Positions 46,878 to 57,234 of a stretch of DNA of 64,000 nucleotides are shown in pieces. Position 1 is the stretch's first letter. The number at the start of each line of letters is the position of its first letter. This DNA comes from Doryteuthis pealeii (lineage: Eukaryota > Mollusca > Cephalopoda > Myopsida > Loliginidae). The position numbers and the translations under genes were made by a program. A model generated the notes under the pieces. That model ran no database searches and was not told the DNA's origin. It was given only the letters and a program-made list of their open reading frames with translations. The stretch lies in NCBI GenBank assembly GCA_023376005.1, contig CM042156.1, positions 42,662,605 through 42,726,604 of the forward strand. Reading direction: 5' to 3'.

Positions 46878-47097
46878 GGAAATAAATCCGACAATATTAA
46901 GAAATTTGAAAAAAAGTGTTCCAAAAATAAGATGAATTTATCTATTGACGCTTAAACGTTTTGGTTTATTTAAACCTTCATCAGGATAGATTATGGGGTG
47001 AAGAAATTGATGGATGTTTTGTAGATGTGTTATATCTTGTGCCAAATTTGATGCTTGTATCATCATTTGCACGATTTTTCTGTTATCCACACCATTA
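46844..47097. repeat. Insert inside the right arm of the TIR transposon
   Basis: It begins with an (AT)n run (46845-46870) and ends with another copy of the transposon's terminal sequence (47036-47092, 'CATCATTTGCACGATTTTTC'). It is bounded by the 9-bp direct repeat TTATTTTGG. The middle ('TTTAAACCTTCATCAGG' and similar) is not recognised. Confidence 0.5.
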
Positions 47098-47501
47098 TTA
47101 TTTTGGCTGCCATCTTGAAATATTACCATCTTGGATTTTCAATTGGCCAATCAAGCAGATTTGATTAGTATACCTTGGAGGACACTTGTGCCAAATTTGA
47201 TGATTGTATCATCATTTGCATGATTCTTCTAAAAAATTACTCTTTATCTGCCCCACTAATATGCAATTAAACAGAGAAACCAAACCTAAAAGTACTTTTC
47301 ATTGAAGTTTGTCTGAAAGTGAAGATAAAATTTAATTTCTTTGTACACTAGAATGTTCAAAAATGGTTACAGATGACCAAAAGATTGAATCATATATATA
47401 TATATATATACAAATTTATAAATAATAAGTAAATGTGAAAAATCTTCAAATATCACTTGATGTTGGCATATGTATTACCAGGTGATATTTGAATGTCCTG
47501 A

Positions 47502-47548
<47 letters not shown>

Positions 47549-47678
47549 AACCGAAACATTTTAAATGTCAAGATTTTTAAAATATTAATTGATTTTCATG
47601 ATTCTTATTTTCTTACATTTATTTATTATTTTTCTGCATCCTGTCATATTCATTTCCATTTCTTCATACACATATATA

Positions 47679-48250
47679 CAGGGTGGACTATAATGATGAG
47701 ACATTTTTTAAATGCTATTTTCTCAGATTACAAAAGCGACACAGAGTACTAAGTATATTATTACATAACTGATACACAGGAGTTTTACATGTTATCTAAG
47801 ATTTGAATATCATGTCCTTGAGATGATCACCATCATGATGAAAACATTCGAGAGCTTGATTTGGTTTAGCATATCAACTGGAAAGCTATTATCTCTCAGT
47901 CATTGCCTGTCTCTTGGAAATTTGTAACAGCATGAAGGATCACCTTTCGGGATGGTGCCTCTCACTTTCCAAAATGCTGTCAGAATTTTCTTTGGGCTGT
48001 AATGATGGATCTTTGGCTAGCAAAGTATTCTTTGAACTACATATGCAATTTCTTTTGGACTTAACGGCATTATGAGGATCCCAAAATCAATACCTGAAAG
48101 TAATAAAAACTTAATGTAATATTCAAATCTTAGATCACATGTAAAACTCCTGTGTATCAGTTATGTAATAAATATAGTAGTACTCTGTGTCCTTTTTATA
48201 ATCTGAGGAAAATAGCATTTAAAATGTGTCACATCATTATGTATATAGTT
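47679..48250. mobile_element. TIR element with decayed interior, about 570 bp
   Basis: Left 47679-47811 and right 48119-48250 are inverted copies of about 110-130 bp ('GACACAGAGTACTA', 'ACATAACTGATACACAGGAG'). The left end starts ACAGGGTGGAC, like the mariner-type termini elsewhere. The minus strand between the arms reads 'MPLSPKEIAYVVQRIL' before stops, which could be the start of a dead transposase frame; this last point is uncertain. Confidence 0.6.
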
Positions 48251-48397
48251 TTTTCTAGTATTGGAGAATTGAAAATAAAGTGCTCAGTATTTATTTATTC
48301 ATTATAGTGTACAATACATTTAAGGTACGATTATTACCATTGGTTTCATAGCATGTTAGCCACTTATCATCAAACAATGTGCCTGTTAAGAAATGCA

Positions 48398-48435
48398 TAG
48401 CTCACACACACACACACACACACATATATATACAT
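48398..48435. repeat. (CA)n(TA)n microsatellite
   Basis: A CA run followed by TA and TACA repeats. Confidence 0.9.
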
Positions 48436-49299
48436 ACAAATGAATTAACAATCGATGCATTTCTTCATGGGCGCATTGTCTTGACGATAAGCGGCTAACA
48501 CGCTGCTATGAAACCAATGGTAACAATTGCACCATAAATGTATTGTACACTATAAAGAATATATATATATGTAAAAGTACATTTTTTTCTAAATGGGGGA
48601 AAAAGAACCAAAAATTTTTATACAAATTTTAAAGGCATTTTTTGAGTGCCTAAAGTTTTAAAGTGTCTTAAAGATCTGGTTAGCTAAGTTTGTGATTTGT
48701 TGGAACTTAATTGCATTTGAGACCTGATATGTTATTTTCCTCCTTTCTCTCATCCCTTATTTTCAGTGTTATTTTAAATCTTTAAATAGCTACACTTGAT
48801 TTTAAAGTTAGATTTCTCAGTATTGATTATTTCTATAAACTGGGAGAATGTAGAGGTACCATGCTGGGACCATTCATGGCACCACTAAATCAAAGAAAGG
48901 GGTTTGCTTAGCTGTCACTCATCTCCAAGTAACACAGTACAAGTATTCCAGCACAAGAGAATAAACTCCTCCCCCAACTTAAACCTGTGATATAATTTGC
49001 ATTGAATGAACCTTCAATGCAAAACTTTGTCCACTAAGTAACTATGCATAGATATCAATTATTTATTGCTAAGTTCAATAATAGGTTGGTTGGTTGATTT
49101 TAATGGCATATCAACCCCTCTGGGGTTATGTCATGTGTAGCAGTTAGGAATTAATATATGTTGTGTATCTATATTTACACTTTTGTAGTAATTGGTTTTA
49201 ACAATGTGTTAGCATCATTGGGGATCATGTTATAATAATAGGCAAATGGCATACTTTAGGAAAGTGATGTTTTGTTTTTTAATTAATCAATTTTTGTAT

Positions 49300-49512
49300 A
49301 TAGACTGCTATAGACAGATTATCAATCATATGGAAATGTGATCTCCCTGATAAGATAAAGCCAGACTTCTAAGCTGTAGTCATATCAGTACTACTATATG
49401 ACTGCACCATTTGGACTGTAATGAAACATTTAAAAAAAACCTAGATGGGAACTACACAAGGATGTTGTGTGTGCTCTTAAAAAAAATCTTGGAAGCAGCA
49501 CCCCCAAAAAAA
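49300..49512 (+). mobile_element. LINE fragment (post-reverse-transcriptase region)
   Basis: The + strand reads in pieces 'TAIDRLSIIWKCDLPDKIK', 'AVVISVLLYDCTIWTV', 'MGTTQGCCVCS' and 'KKSWKQHP'. These match the C-terminal part of a non-LTR retrotransposon, like 57725-58442. It contains stops and frameshifts. Confidence 0.65.
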
Positions 49513-49516
49513 AAAA

Positions 49517-49652
49517 GAAGCTCCCATATGCTTTACCATGCAGATCGGATTACTCAAGCAGTGCTACTCATACACTGAGTTGGCAGGGGTTGGTATTGAA
49601 CCAGGAACCTTGTGATTTCTAGGTGGATGCTCTACCGACTGAGCTGAACTAA
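49517..49652 (-). repeat. 5' half of a family B SINE
   Basis: Reverse complement of the head half: 'CGGATTACTCAAGCAGTGC', 'ACTGAGTTGGCAGGGG', 'ATGCTCTACCGACTGAGCTG'. The 3' half is missing where the LINE fragment begins. Confidence 0.75.
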
Positions 49653-49717
49653 TGAAAGAAATGATAATAATCATAAACAATGATTCATCTAAATAATAAA
49701 AATGATCTTTAATGGTA

Positions 49718-50108
49718 CTAGCAAAATAAAAAAACGCCTTCCGGGTGATGTAAAAATAGATTTTTTAAACATATTGCCTGAGGGGTGGGAGTAAAAATTC
49801 AATGTCGGCGAGTTTGTACCCTAAGTAAGTAAAATCATCAAAATTCATTAAAGGATTAAAAATAAAACAATTTGAAATGTAAGCTTTAAATATATATTAA
49901 AATAAAACAAACTATATATAGATATATAATACCAGTCATGTATTTATTAAAACTTGTTTTAAAAAACAATGAGGACTGTCTAATGTTGCATGTTCAAATT
50001 TTGAGTGTATTTATTCTATGTTATGACGATTTTGGGCAATGTGGTGTAAGCAGTGATGTAATTTTTGTTACAGACAAAAACCGGAAGCGAATTTCCATTA
50101 TTAATAGA
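49718..50108 (-). mobile_element. Non-autonomous Helitron, 391 bp
   Basis: Minus-strand ends: TC after A ('TCTATTAATAATGGAAATTC') and a 3' hairpin-forming CATCACCCGGAAGGCG, then a T-rich spacer and CTAG before T. The segment around 49890-50108 matches 7366-7560 on the opposite strand. Confidence 0.75.
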
Positions 50109-50222
50109 TTGTACAGACATTGGTTAATAAAGAGATGTTAGTACTTCACTTGTTAATAATAGCCAAATCAAACATGTATAAAAAAAATATATCTCTGGCA
50201 TGAATATCTACATTTGTCCTAT

Positions 50223-50322
<100 letters not shown>

Positions 50323-50730
50323 TATCAAAATCCAGTAGATTTGATTGGTGGTACAGGAAGTGAAGTTTCATCAGTGGTGCAATTTGCATACCCAATCCTG
50401 GCTTATGATCACACACTGTAAATTAACTGTCTTTTCTGTTAGGCAGCTACTTGTCTGAACTTCCCCAAAAATCACTCTATTCAGTACTAGAATTGGCAAC
50501 ATACTTAAGATTATCTTAGAGGCTTCTTTCCATTTATTTATTTATTTTTTTGTATTATATGGATGTCACTAATTGTAATGATTAACAAACCTGGAGTGAT
50601 AAACCCTTGTATTATTGACTGATATTATTGGCATTGCCTTATTGCTTTTGGTTTGCAAACACATGAAATCAGTCTGTTCCACTTACATATTTCTATTCAA
50701 ACAGAAAAAGGGTTTATTTAGTATACACTA

Positions 50731-50932
50731 GGCTTTTAGCTCAGTCGGTAGAGCGTTCGGCTAGAAACCACAAGCTTCCTAGTTCGATACCCGCCCTCGA
50801 CAACTCAGCGTATGAGTAGCACAGGTATCTGTGCGGTAAAGTAAGGAGCTGATGGTAGGTGTGGTGCTCCACCCCAGACGCTAAAATAATCTCCTTGGTC
50901 TAGCGCTAGTGAAAAGGATAGACTCCCTCGCT
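50731..50932 (+). repeat. 3'-truncated SINE, family B (younger subtype)
   Basis: Head 'GGCTTTTAGCTCAGTCGG', 'AGAGCGTTCGGCTAGAAACC', body to 'GATAGACTCCCTCGC', then an abrupt change at 50932 into a segment that also occurs at 49196. Confidence 0.85.
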
Positions 50933-51479
50933 TTAACAATGTGTTAGCATCATTGGGGATCATGATATAAATAGGTATATGTTGCGAAATTGATTAGGCT
51001 AATCTCTTTCTTCAACTGCAAGGTCTGACAACAAACTTTTTCGTCCTGCAACAATATTCTATCAGTTCTCTGCATACAACTCATTCACCGCTTCAAAGCA
51101 TTTCACCCCCTTCTCGGTTATGCTTGGTTTTTATGTACAGTGATCTGAGAAAAATTTGCATATGTGCAGATTTACTCTAGCCCTGTCACTTAGCTTAGAT
51201 TGTGCTTATTTAAATGTTAGTGCCAAGGCAGCCATATTTTCCTTTTCCATTCATCCTGCAAGCCCATTTTGCTCCATGAGGCAAGTCTCCCCTCTCTCAA
51301 CAATATGTTTAAGGATATATAAAATCAGTTTTATTGAAACCAACCATTTATATGTTTGAAATGTATGACATAAGAACAAAAACAGATTAAATTGTACTGA
51401 GCATTCTTATAAAATGTTCCATCCTAGTAATATCAATTTAATGTTTTATACAGTCATTTAATCAATTTAGGACTTTGTA

Positions 51480-51620
51480 TTTTTTGGAGTGGTAGTACCT
51501 TTTAGGGTCCTGTCTATGAGTTAAATAGACCAAAAAATGAGTTTTTAGAAATTGTGCTTTTAAAAAAAAATGTCTTCAGCATAAAATAACTCAAGTGTTG
51601 ACCTGCCGTAAAATCCAACC
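51480..51620 (+). repeat. Family E repeat, 3' part
   Basis: 'GGAGTGGTAGTACCTTTTAG', 'GGTCCTGTCTATGAGTTAAA', 'AGTGTTGACCTGCCGTAAAA'. It matches the second half of 29572-29830. A similar tail follows at 51715-51765. Confidence 0.55.
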
Positions 51621-52169
51621 AACCAACATACTTGATAAATGAAATAATTAACAAACTGTTCGCTTACAAATCATATATACCCCCTCAAAAAAAAAAAAAA
51701 AAAAAAAAAACTTGGCAATAAATAACCCACAAGGGTTGATATGCCATAAAACCAAACTTTGTATTTTTCTGGAAGATTTGTTCTGCCTTTTCAAACCACC
51801 CTGAACTCTTGTGTACCCTGATGTAGATTTCTATTTAGGATCCCTACACCATAAGGTGAATTTATTTTCCTAAATTTCTATATAATACTTAAATTTTCAA
51901 ATATTTTAAAACTTATATATATAATGCATTTTTTTTTTTTTTTTGGTGAAAGGAAAATAAAGTGCTTGATCATAAGTGTAAGAGCTATATTTATTTATTT
52001 ATTTATTTATAAAATACTACACAATTAAAAATTATTTGTTACCATTGGTTTTACGGCAATGTGTCATCTACTATCTTCAAGACAGTCTTTAAAGTATGAA
52101 CAGCTAATGGTTTAGGACGTTTATATAGTAAATATATATAATTTCATTTTTTGTTTTTATTTTTTATAG

Positions 52170-52341
52170 GTACGATGCCTTCTCAATATATGGGGTGTGA
52201 TGCTTTTCTTGCGCCTGTCCTGGGTTGTTGGACAGGCCGGAATTGCATTATCAACTCTAGTGGTCCTACTGGCTGCTGTTGTGACCATTATCACTACCTT
52301 GTCCATGTCTGCCATTTGCACCAATGGCGAAGTCAAAGGAG
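52170..52341 (+). CDS. SLC12A2: NKCC1-like cotransporter, coding exon 3 (TM1-TM2)
   Basis: 57 codons plus one base, residues 412-468, phase 0 in and phase 1 out. Acceptor TTTTTATAG, donor GGAG|GTAATT. It encodes TM1 ([20 protein letters not shown], residues 417-436), TM2 (about 438-460) and the start of the first intracellular loop. The LNIW motif at 416-419 in TM1 corresponds to residues that line the ion sites in NKCC1 structures, and GVM at 420-422 lies at the first chloride site. The loop reads CTNGEVKGG, close to vertebrate ATNGFVRGG. No duplicated alternative exon, as in vertebrate NKCC2, was seen nearby. Confidence 0.95.
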
Positions 52342-52441
52342 GTAATTTCATCCTGGTTCTTCACTGCTATTTTTTCTTTCTTTTACATTGAGCAATACAA
52401 GCTATTTACATAATCAACAATTTTTATAAAAATTATATTTA

Positions 52442-53077
52442 CTAGCAAATATATGCACCCTCCGGGTGCAAGTATTTGAATTTTAATGTAATGAAATATG
52501 TTAAATTTGAAATACTTTTGAAACTAAATAAAAATCCAAATAAAATGATTTGAAACAGAGGGGGTATAATCGAAGAATAGAACAACTTTGAAACTAAGTC
52601 TTCCATCATTTTTCATCACTCCCTCCTTTTATTGCTGAATTTTCCTAATTTAACTATTTAGTTAAATTAGGAAGTAAAGAATAAAATTACTGTTATTTCT
52701 TTATATTAAAGGATTTCTTTTAATTTATCCCCGAGTTTTTTGCTCATATTCATTAAGAAAAAAACAAACAATTAGAAATCAATAATACCAAGCGCATATT
52801 TAATAAAATTAAACTTTTAATATCAATATGCAAATTAGCTTTCCTGTTCACACTGTAACCCGCTATTTTGTTGCATATATAAATACAATTGCATGTTATT
52901 AGAATGTAGATAAAGTCAAAAGTATTAATAAGGTATAACAATTTTATCAATAACTGAGGTTTAAATAAAAATAAATTCATGGTGAATGTGACGTCAATAA
53001 CTAAGGGAATTGTGACTTGAGTAGTGATTTAGTTTCAGCTTCAGACAGACAAACACACAATCTCCATTATAATAAGA
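52442..53077 (-). mobile_element. Non-autonomous Helitron, 636 bp
   Basis: Starts 100 bp after exon 3. On the minus strand: TC after A ('TCTTATTATAATGGAGATTG'), then GCACCCGGAGGGTGC hairpin, ATATATTTG, CTAG before T. It is collinear with 25756-26396 over nearly the whole length with moderate divergence, so two copies of one subfamily sit in two introns of the same gene. Confidence 0.82.
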
Positions 53078-53169
53078 TAATTATTTCAATGGTAATTATT
53101 TCTTTTTAGAAGAAAACTGCTAACTTGTCTAATTTCTTTGAACTTTAAAAAAAAAAAAAAAATCATTAT

Positions 53170-53845
53170 TAAATTCCTTTCTCAGCTCTTGGCAGTTCCT
53201 TTTATCCAGGACTGGTGCTAAGGTTGTGGTATTTTCACAGTACCAAAATGATATATGTAACGTTGTGGTATCTGTTGTATTCACGATACCCAAAGCGATA
53301 TATTCACCGTACTAAAAATGTATTCGGCACGTGGCGGTCAACTTGTTGATAAAAATTACAACGCGAGAAATATGTAGTCACAACTGCTAGCCTTTATTAT
53401 CGTGCTTGTCTCGTGGGTTTGTATCAGAGAGGAGGAAAGGCAGAGAGAAAGAGAGAGGACACTGTTAAATTACTGTGACCCCATACTAGGCACCAGAGGC
53501 CCGATCCGTACCCTACGACGGCGGAAAGCAAAAAGAGACCGGGACCTTTCTTCATTGTTCCATGTCACCACGTGACTTCCGGTTCCGGTCAACTCCCGAA
53601 ACTTCCGTTGACACTCAATTCTCCGTTCGGGGGTCACGCTCCGGTCAAATCATCGTTCATCCTGTTTTGTGCTCATCACTATTTTTTAAACCTTTATCAT
53701 CTCTTATTTCTTCTTCCTCCTTTTCTAAAATAGTAGTTCTAGCTCACAAAAGTCAGGACCTTCATTATCTCGTTACAGTCTCATCTTCCCCCTTTGATGT
53801 TGCATGGAGTTTTGTTGGTCTCTTGCTCTCAAACATGCTCCACAC
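53170..53845. other. GC-richer unclassified segment, possibly transposon-derived
   Basis: It differs from its surroundings in composition ('CACGTGACTTCCGGTTCCGG', 'CCGTACCCTACGACGGCGG'). Repeats such as 'GATATATGTAACGTTGTGG' are visible. It could be a solo LTR or a piece of a retroelement, but I found no matching second copy or clear TG..CA ends with a target duplication. Confidence 0.3.
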
Positions 53846-53847
53846 TT

Positions 53848-54605
53848 AATAATCAAGGGGATTGCAATCTGGGGTGTTAGATGGCCAATGTTAGGGGTAA
53901 TGTGGTCACAGAAATTTTTTTAACAGCCAACACTGGGTTCTCCTTCTTGTATGGCATGGTGTAGTCCTGTTGCCAGATCCACAGCAGCACTATCTCCTCC
54001 AGGCACTTGATGTAGACCTTCGTGTTGAGTCTGAGGCCATGTGAGAAGATGAATTGAGATGTGTCACCATCACTAGTGACCACTCCAAACAGCATCATGT
54101 GGACTGGGTTCTTGCTTTTCATCACTATCAGCAGTGATGATGATAGCTTTTTGATTTAGTGCATCCTGGGACGCTCATATTTGCTTTGAATGAGTCCCGG
54201 AATATTTGATGGGTTCCAACTAAAGTTTCTTAATAGATTGTAGAGTTTTTATTTATGATCTGGGAAACAACTAAAGCCGTCTAGCTCCTACCTTGCAAAC
54301 TATCCTGTGTAATTTGTTTCTAAGAAACTATTGAAATGTATTTACAGTTAGATTAAAATGGGGGAGGGAGGAAAAAAGAAAAAAACACTGGGATGCATGG
54401 ATATGATTTTACTGCATCCTTTTAGATTTTTATGCGCCAGGGACGCAGGTCACATACCTATTGGCCTCTCTGCTATCGGTATATCTTGTAGGACAAAGCA
54501 GTTGTTCTGGGAGTTCACCATCTGATCCTGGCAGAAATTTTTCTCATCTAAGAAAAAGCAAAGCATGTCTTCTTGGAGAGGATGCAATGAGGTCTCTCCT
54601 CTTCT
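53848..54605 (-). pseudogene. Mariner-type transposase remnant, split by a nested insertion
   Basis: The minus strand contains in order: 'FFLDEKNFCQDQMVN' (first catalytic Asp), then the interrupted part, 'VMKSKNPVHMMLFGVVTSDG', 'FIFSHGLRLNTKVYIKCLEE', 'WQQD' (second Asp) and, in a shifted frame, TPDCNPLDY (third Asp). This is the mariner DDD order. The N-terminal DNA-binding part is absent, frames are shifted, residues between 'EEIVLLWI' and 'WQQD' are deleted, and a 343-bp family G element interrupts it. It cannot encode an active enzyme. Confidence 0.8.
54130..54472 (+). mobile_element. TIR element, family G, inside the mariner remnant
   Basis: The body matches 30957-31288 and 33360-33668 ('TTTTTGATTTAGTGCATCC', 'CTATCCTGTGTAATTTGTTT', 'GGGATGCATGGATATGATT'). 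CTATC flanks it on both sides (54125-54129 and 54473-54477). Taking out the element and one CTATC restores a continuous transposase frame across the site, which fixes the borders and shows a 5-bp target duplication. Confidence 0.8.
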
Positions 54606-54761
54606 TCATAGTCTGATAAAAATTGTCCCTTTCTCATCCTTTATGAGAAATAGGGGTCTCTTTTTCCATCTAATCTAAGAAAAGGGGCTCTCACTTAACT
54701 GCATATCAATTTTCATAAAGTAGTATTCATAGAAAATATGAAACCCGCCCTTCCGGGGCTA

Positions 54762-54882
54762 CCTAGCAGGATTGCCCCTCCCCATTTGAGGGTAGTATCT
54801 GCTGGTCCTGTGTAGGAAACCTAGCAGGATTACCCCTCCCCATTTGAGGGTAGTATCTGCTGGCCCTGTGTAGGGAACCGGT
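54762..54882. repeat. Two-copy tandem repeat, about 60-bp unit
   Basis: 'ACCTAGCAGGATTGCCCCTC' with 'GAGGGTAGTATCTGCTGGTC' is repeated as 'ACCTAGCAGGATTACCCCTC' with 'GAGGGTAGTATCTGCTGGCC'. Only a few differences separate the two copies. Confidence 0.85.
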
Positions 54883-55094
54883 TTCCACAGGTTATTATTC
54901 CATTTACTGATTGGTTATTTTGTATCTTTGAAAATTTCCCCTTTACTCTTTCATGAGAACATTATCATTTTGTTTTTTTAATTTCTTGTCAACATGCTAT
55001 ATGTAAATTGTTAGAAAATATCAAATTAGTTGGCATTACATATAAAATTTGATTTCATATCTCTGGCATTAGATATGTTGTCATTTTAAGTTTA

Positions 55095-55343
55095 GGGCCA
55101 ATTTAGCTCAGTCACTAGAGCATCTGCTTAGGATCCACAAATTTCCAGGTTCAATACTGGTCCTTGCCAACTTGGTGCATGAATAGCACAACTTGTATCT
55201 GTGCGATAAAGTTGGGAGCTGATGGTAGGTGTGACACTCTATCTCAGATGCAAAAACAATCTCCCTTGTCTAGCTCTAGTGAAAAGGGAATAGACACTGT
55301 TGTTGGCTGATACTGACAATAGGCCACTCTGTCGACTTTACTT
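55095..55343 (+). repeat. Lys-tRNA-type SINE, family B
   Basis: 'GGGCCAATTTAGCTCAGTCA', 'TCCAGGTTCAATACTGG', 'GATGGTAGGTGTGACAC', tail 'AGGCCACTCTGTCGACTTTA'. It lies about 290 bp before exon 4. Confidence 0.85.
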
Positions 55344-55435
55344 ACCTTCATCTACAATTCTAGATTCTTATTTCACTTTGTCAGTTCCAACATTGGAACT
55401 TTCAAGATTCTTTATTGGTAACTCTATTCTGCATT

Positions 55436-55570
55436 CCCATCTATGGGTTAAATAGAAAAACATGAGTTCATAAACAAAATTGTATTATGCATTAAAAATG
55501 AATTTATTTCACAACTTTGTCAGCATTAAATGACCCACCGTGGTTGATATGCCGTAAAACAAACCAAACC
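55436..55570 (+). repeat. 3' tail of a family E-like repeat
   Basis: 'CATCTATGGGTTAAATAG', 'TTTCACAACTTTGTCAGCAT', 'TAAATGACCCACCGTGG', 'ATATGCCGTAAAACAAACC'. Confidence 0.6.
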
Positions 55571-55629
55571 AATATTTTATATATAAAATATTTTATAAAC
55601 TTTCTTTTTTCCTCTTCATCATCATTTAG

Positions 55630-55769
55630 GTGGTGCTTACTATCTGATTTCCCGAAGCCTTGGACCTGAGTTTGGTGGTGCCATTGGAATAGTATTCTCT
55701 ATTGCTAATGCAGTTGCCATAGCAATGTATGTTGTGGGATTTGCTGAAACCGTCAGAGATTTGTTAAAA
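55630..55769 (+). CDS. SLC12A2: NKCC1-like cotransporter, coding exon 4 (TM3)
   Basis: It completes codon 469 and encodes residues 470-515, ending in phase 0. Acceptor CATCATTTAG, donor AAA|GTAAGT. It encodes [20 protein letters not shown], which is near-invariant in NKCC/NCC proteins, followed by TM3 (about 487-508, [17 protein letters not shown]). Tyr502 corresponds to the TM3 tyrosine that helps bind K+ in NKCC1 structures; thiazide-type Na-Cl cotransporters have His there. This supports K+-coupled transport. The exon ends with the start of the extracellular loop (RDLLK). Confidence 0.95.
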
Positions 55770-56302
55770 GTAAGTATACCCTCCCCATTGACTTTTAATT
55801 AATTCTCTTTTGAATGAACTTGAAATTTTGGATGTAATTATTTACAAACAATATTTGTGCATACAGTTATGTAATTGCTGTTATCCTATAAGAATGTGTG
55901 AGAGAATTGACAAACTGTGCAAATTATGTTGAAGGATGCTTTATTCCACAAAAAGACATATGCAGCTGTGAAAACTGCAATTAAAACAAAGCTTTCATAT
56001 AAGTACCTGGTGGGGAAAATATACATACAGGTGCAAAGCAAAACCCATTTCTGAAACCATTTTGTATCATTGATATATAATTATTAGTTTTAGACATACT
56101 AGCCTATATTGTAAAAGCAATAGATTAACTCTTTTTCTAACATTAGAATATAAAGACACATTTTAAGTACAATATTTCAAATGTGTAAGAATTGTTATAT
56201 TTATTATATTTCCTCTCCAGTTAGTGATTTACATGCATATAGATACTGATGAAAATTTTATATGTATTCACCCCCACCCCCATACACACACACACACAAG
56301 AA

Positions 56303-56545
56303 GGATGCAACACAAGTCAATTTTTAAGCAAAGTTTAACAGGTTTGAATTTAGAGGTTTCCTTCACCTAGACTGGTTGCTACATCAAGGTTAAAGAGCTC
56401 ACTCTGGCCTAATATTTACCCATAGCTGGAGGGAGAATAATTGAATTCATAACTTTCCCAAAGGTACTAGCACTGTGAAATGCAAACAGTCTCATCCAGA
56501 ATTTGAAGCCCTGTCTATTTCCTACAACAATAACCGCAAGTGCTT
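56303..56545 (-). repeat. SINE, family C
   Basis: Reverse complement of the family: 'AACAGGTTTGAATTTAG', 'TTACCCATAGCTGGAGGGAG', 'GTGAAATGCAAACAGTCTCA', preceded by a CA microsatellite. Confidence 0.8.
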
Positions 56546-57234
56546 TCTTGTTGATACACTGTAGATGATTCTATGTATTGTATTCTATGAATCCTATTTT
56601 GTATAACTTTTTTTTTTTTCATCCATTTTTGTACAGTGGTTCTCAACCATGGTCCATATGGAATCCCAGGGACCACATACCATTTTTTTTTGTCCAGGCA
56701 AGCAAAAAATATTTATAAAAAATACAATAGAACTTTTTAGCATCAAATGGCTATGGGGGGTTCACCAGAGTAAAATAGGAATCAAAGGGGGCCATAAGTA
56801 AAAAAAAAAAAGGTTGAGAACCACTGATCTAGAGGAAGTTTTTAAAATTATGTACTAAATATAATGATGGCTTTCTTATGTTAACATTTTGAATTTAATG
56901 TGATAATGTTGAGCATTTCTTTAAAAATAATCCTTGTATGTTTTGGAACAGGCATCTCCTGAATTTAGGTTCTTTTTTTATTATTTTTAACACTGTAAAC
57001 ATGTCTGATCTCATTGATTTTTGTTATATTATCATCTTTTTCAAGTTAACAATTGATTCATCATTTGTCTGCTTCCTAACCAGGTTACATCTACATTAGA
57101 AGCAATTATTCTCCTATCCATTTAAGTCACTTTTGGTTTTTTTATATTTTATAACTGCTTTATTTTCAGCAGTTTTCTCTATCTTGTGATCATTTTTAAT
57201 TTGGAATAGATGATTAAAACAAGCATATAAATTA

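Larger units (their letters stand above)
45969..47258. mobile_element. TIR DNA transposon carrying a Cys-rich ORF, 1290 bp
   Basis: Starts TAGTGGGG and ends CCCCACTA, flanked by ATA on both sides (45966-45968, 47259-47261) inside a family D SINE whose sequence shows ATA once. The terminal inverted repeats are long (about 45969-46165 against 46785-46850 plus 47097-47258), sharing 'CAAATGATGATACAAGC', 'TCAAATTTGGCACAAGTGTC' and 'GATTGGCCAATTGAAAATCC'. A further insert (46844-47097) sits in the right arm between two copies of TTATTTTGG. The only sizeable frame is on the minus strand at 46333-46740. A 3-bp duplication of T/A type fits several superfamilies, so I do not assign one. Confidence 0.75.
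52342..55629 (+). other. SLC12A2: Intron 3 (3.3 kb)
   Basis: Donor GTAATT, acceptor CATCATTTAG. It holds a Helitron, a possible LTR-like or unclassified GC-richer segment (53170-53845), a broken mariner transposase with a nested element, a short tandem duplication and a family B SINE. About 54890-55095 is AT-rich with nothing recognised. Confidence 0.9.

Noticed and set aside
52151..52391. Alternative frames over exon 3
   Set aside because: The frame giving [19 protein letters not shown] is continuous with exons 2 and 4; the others are not.
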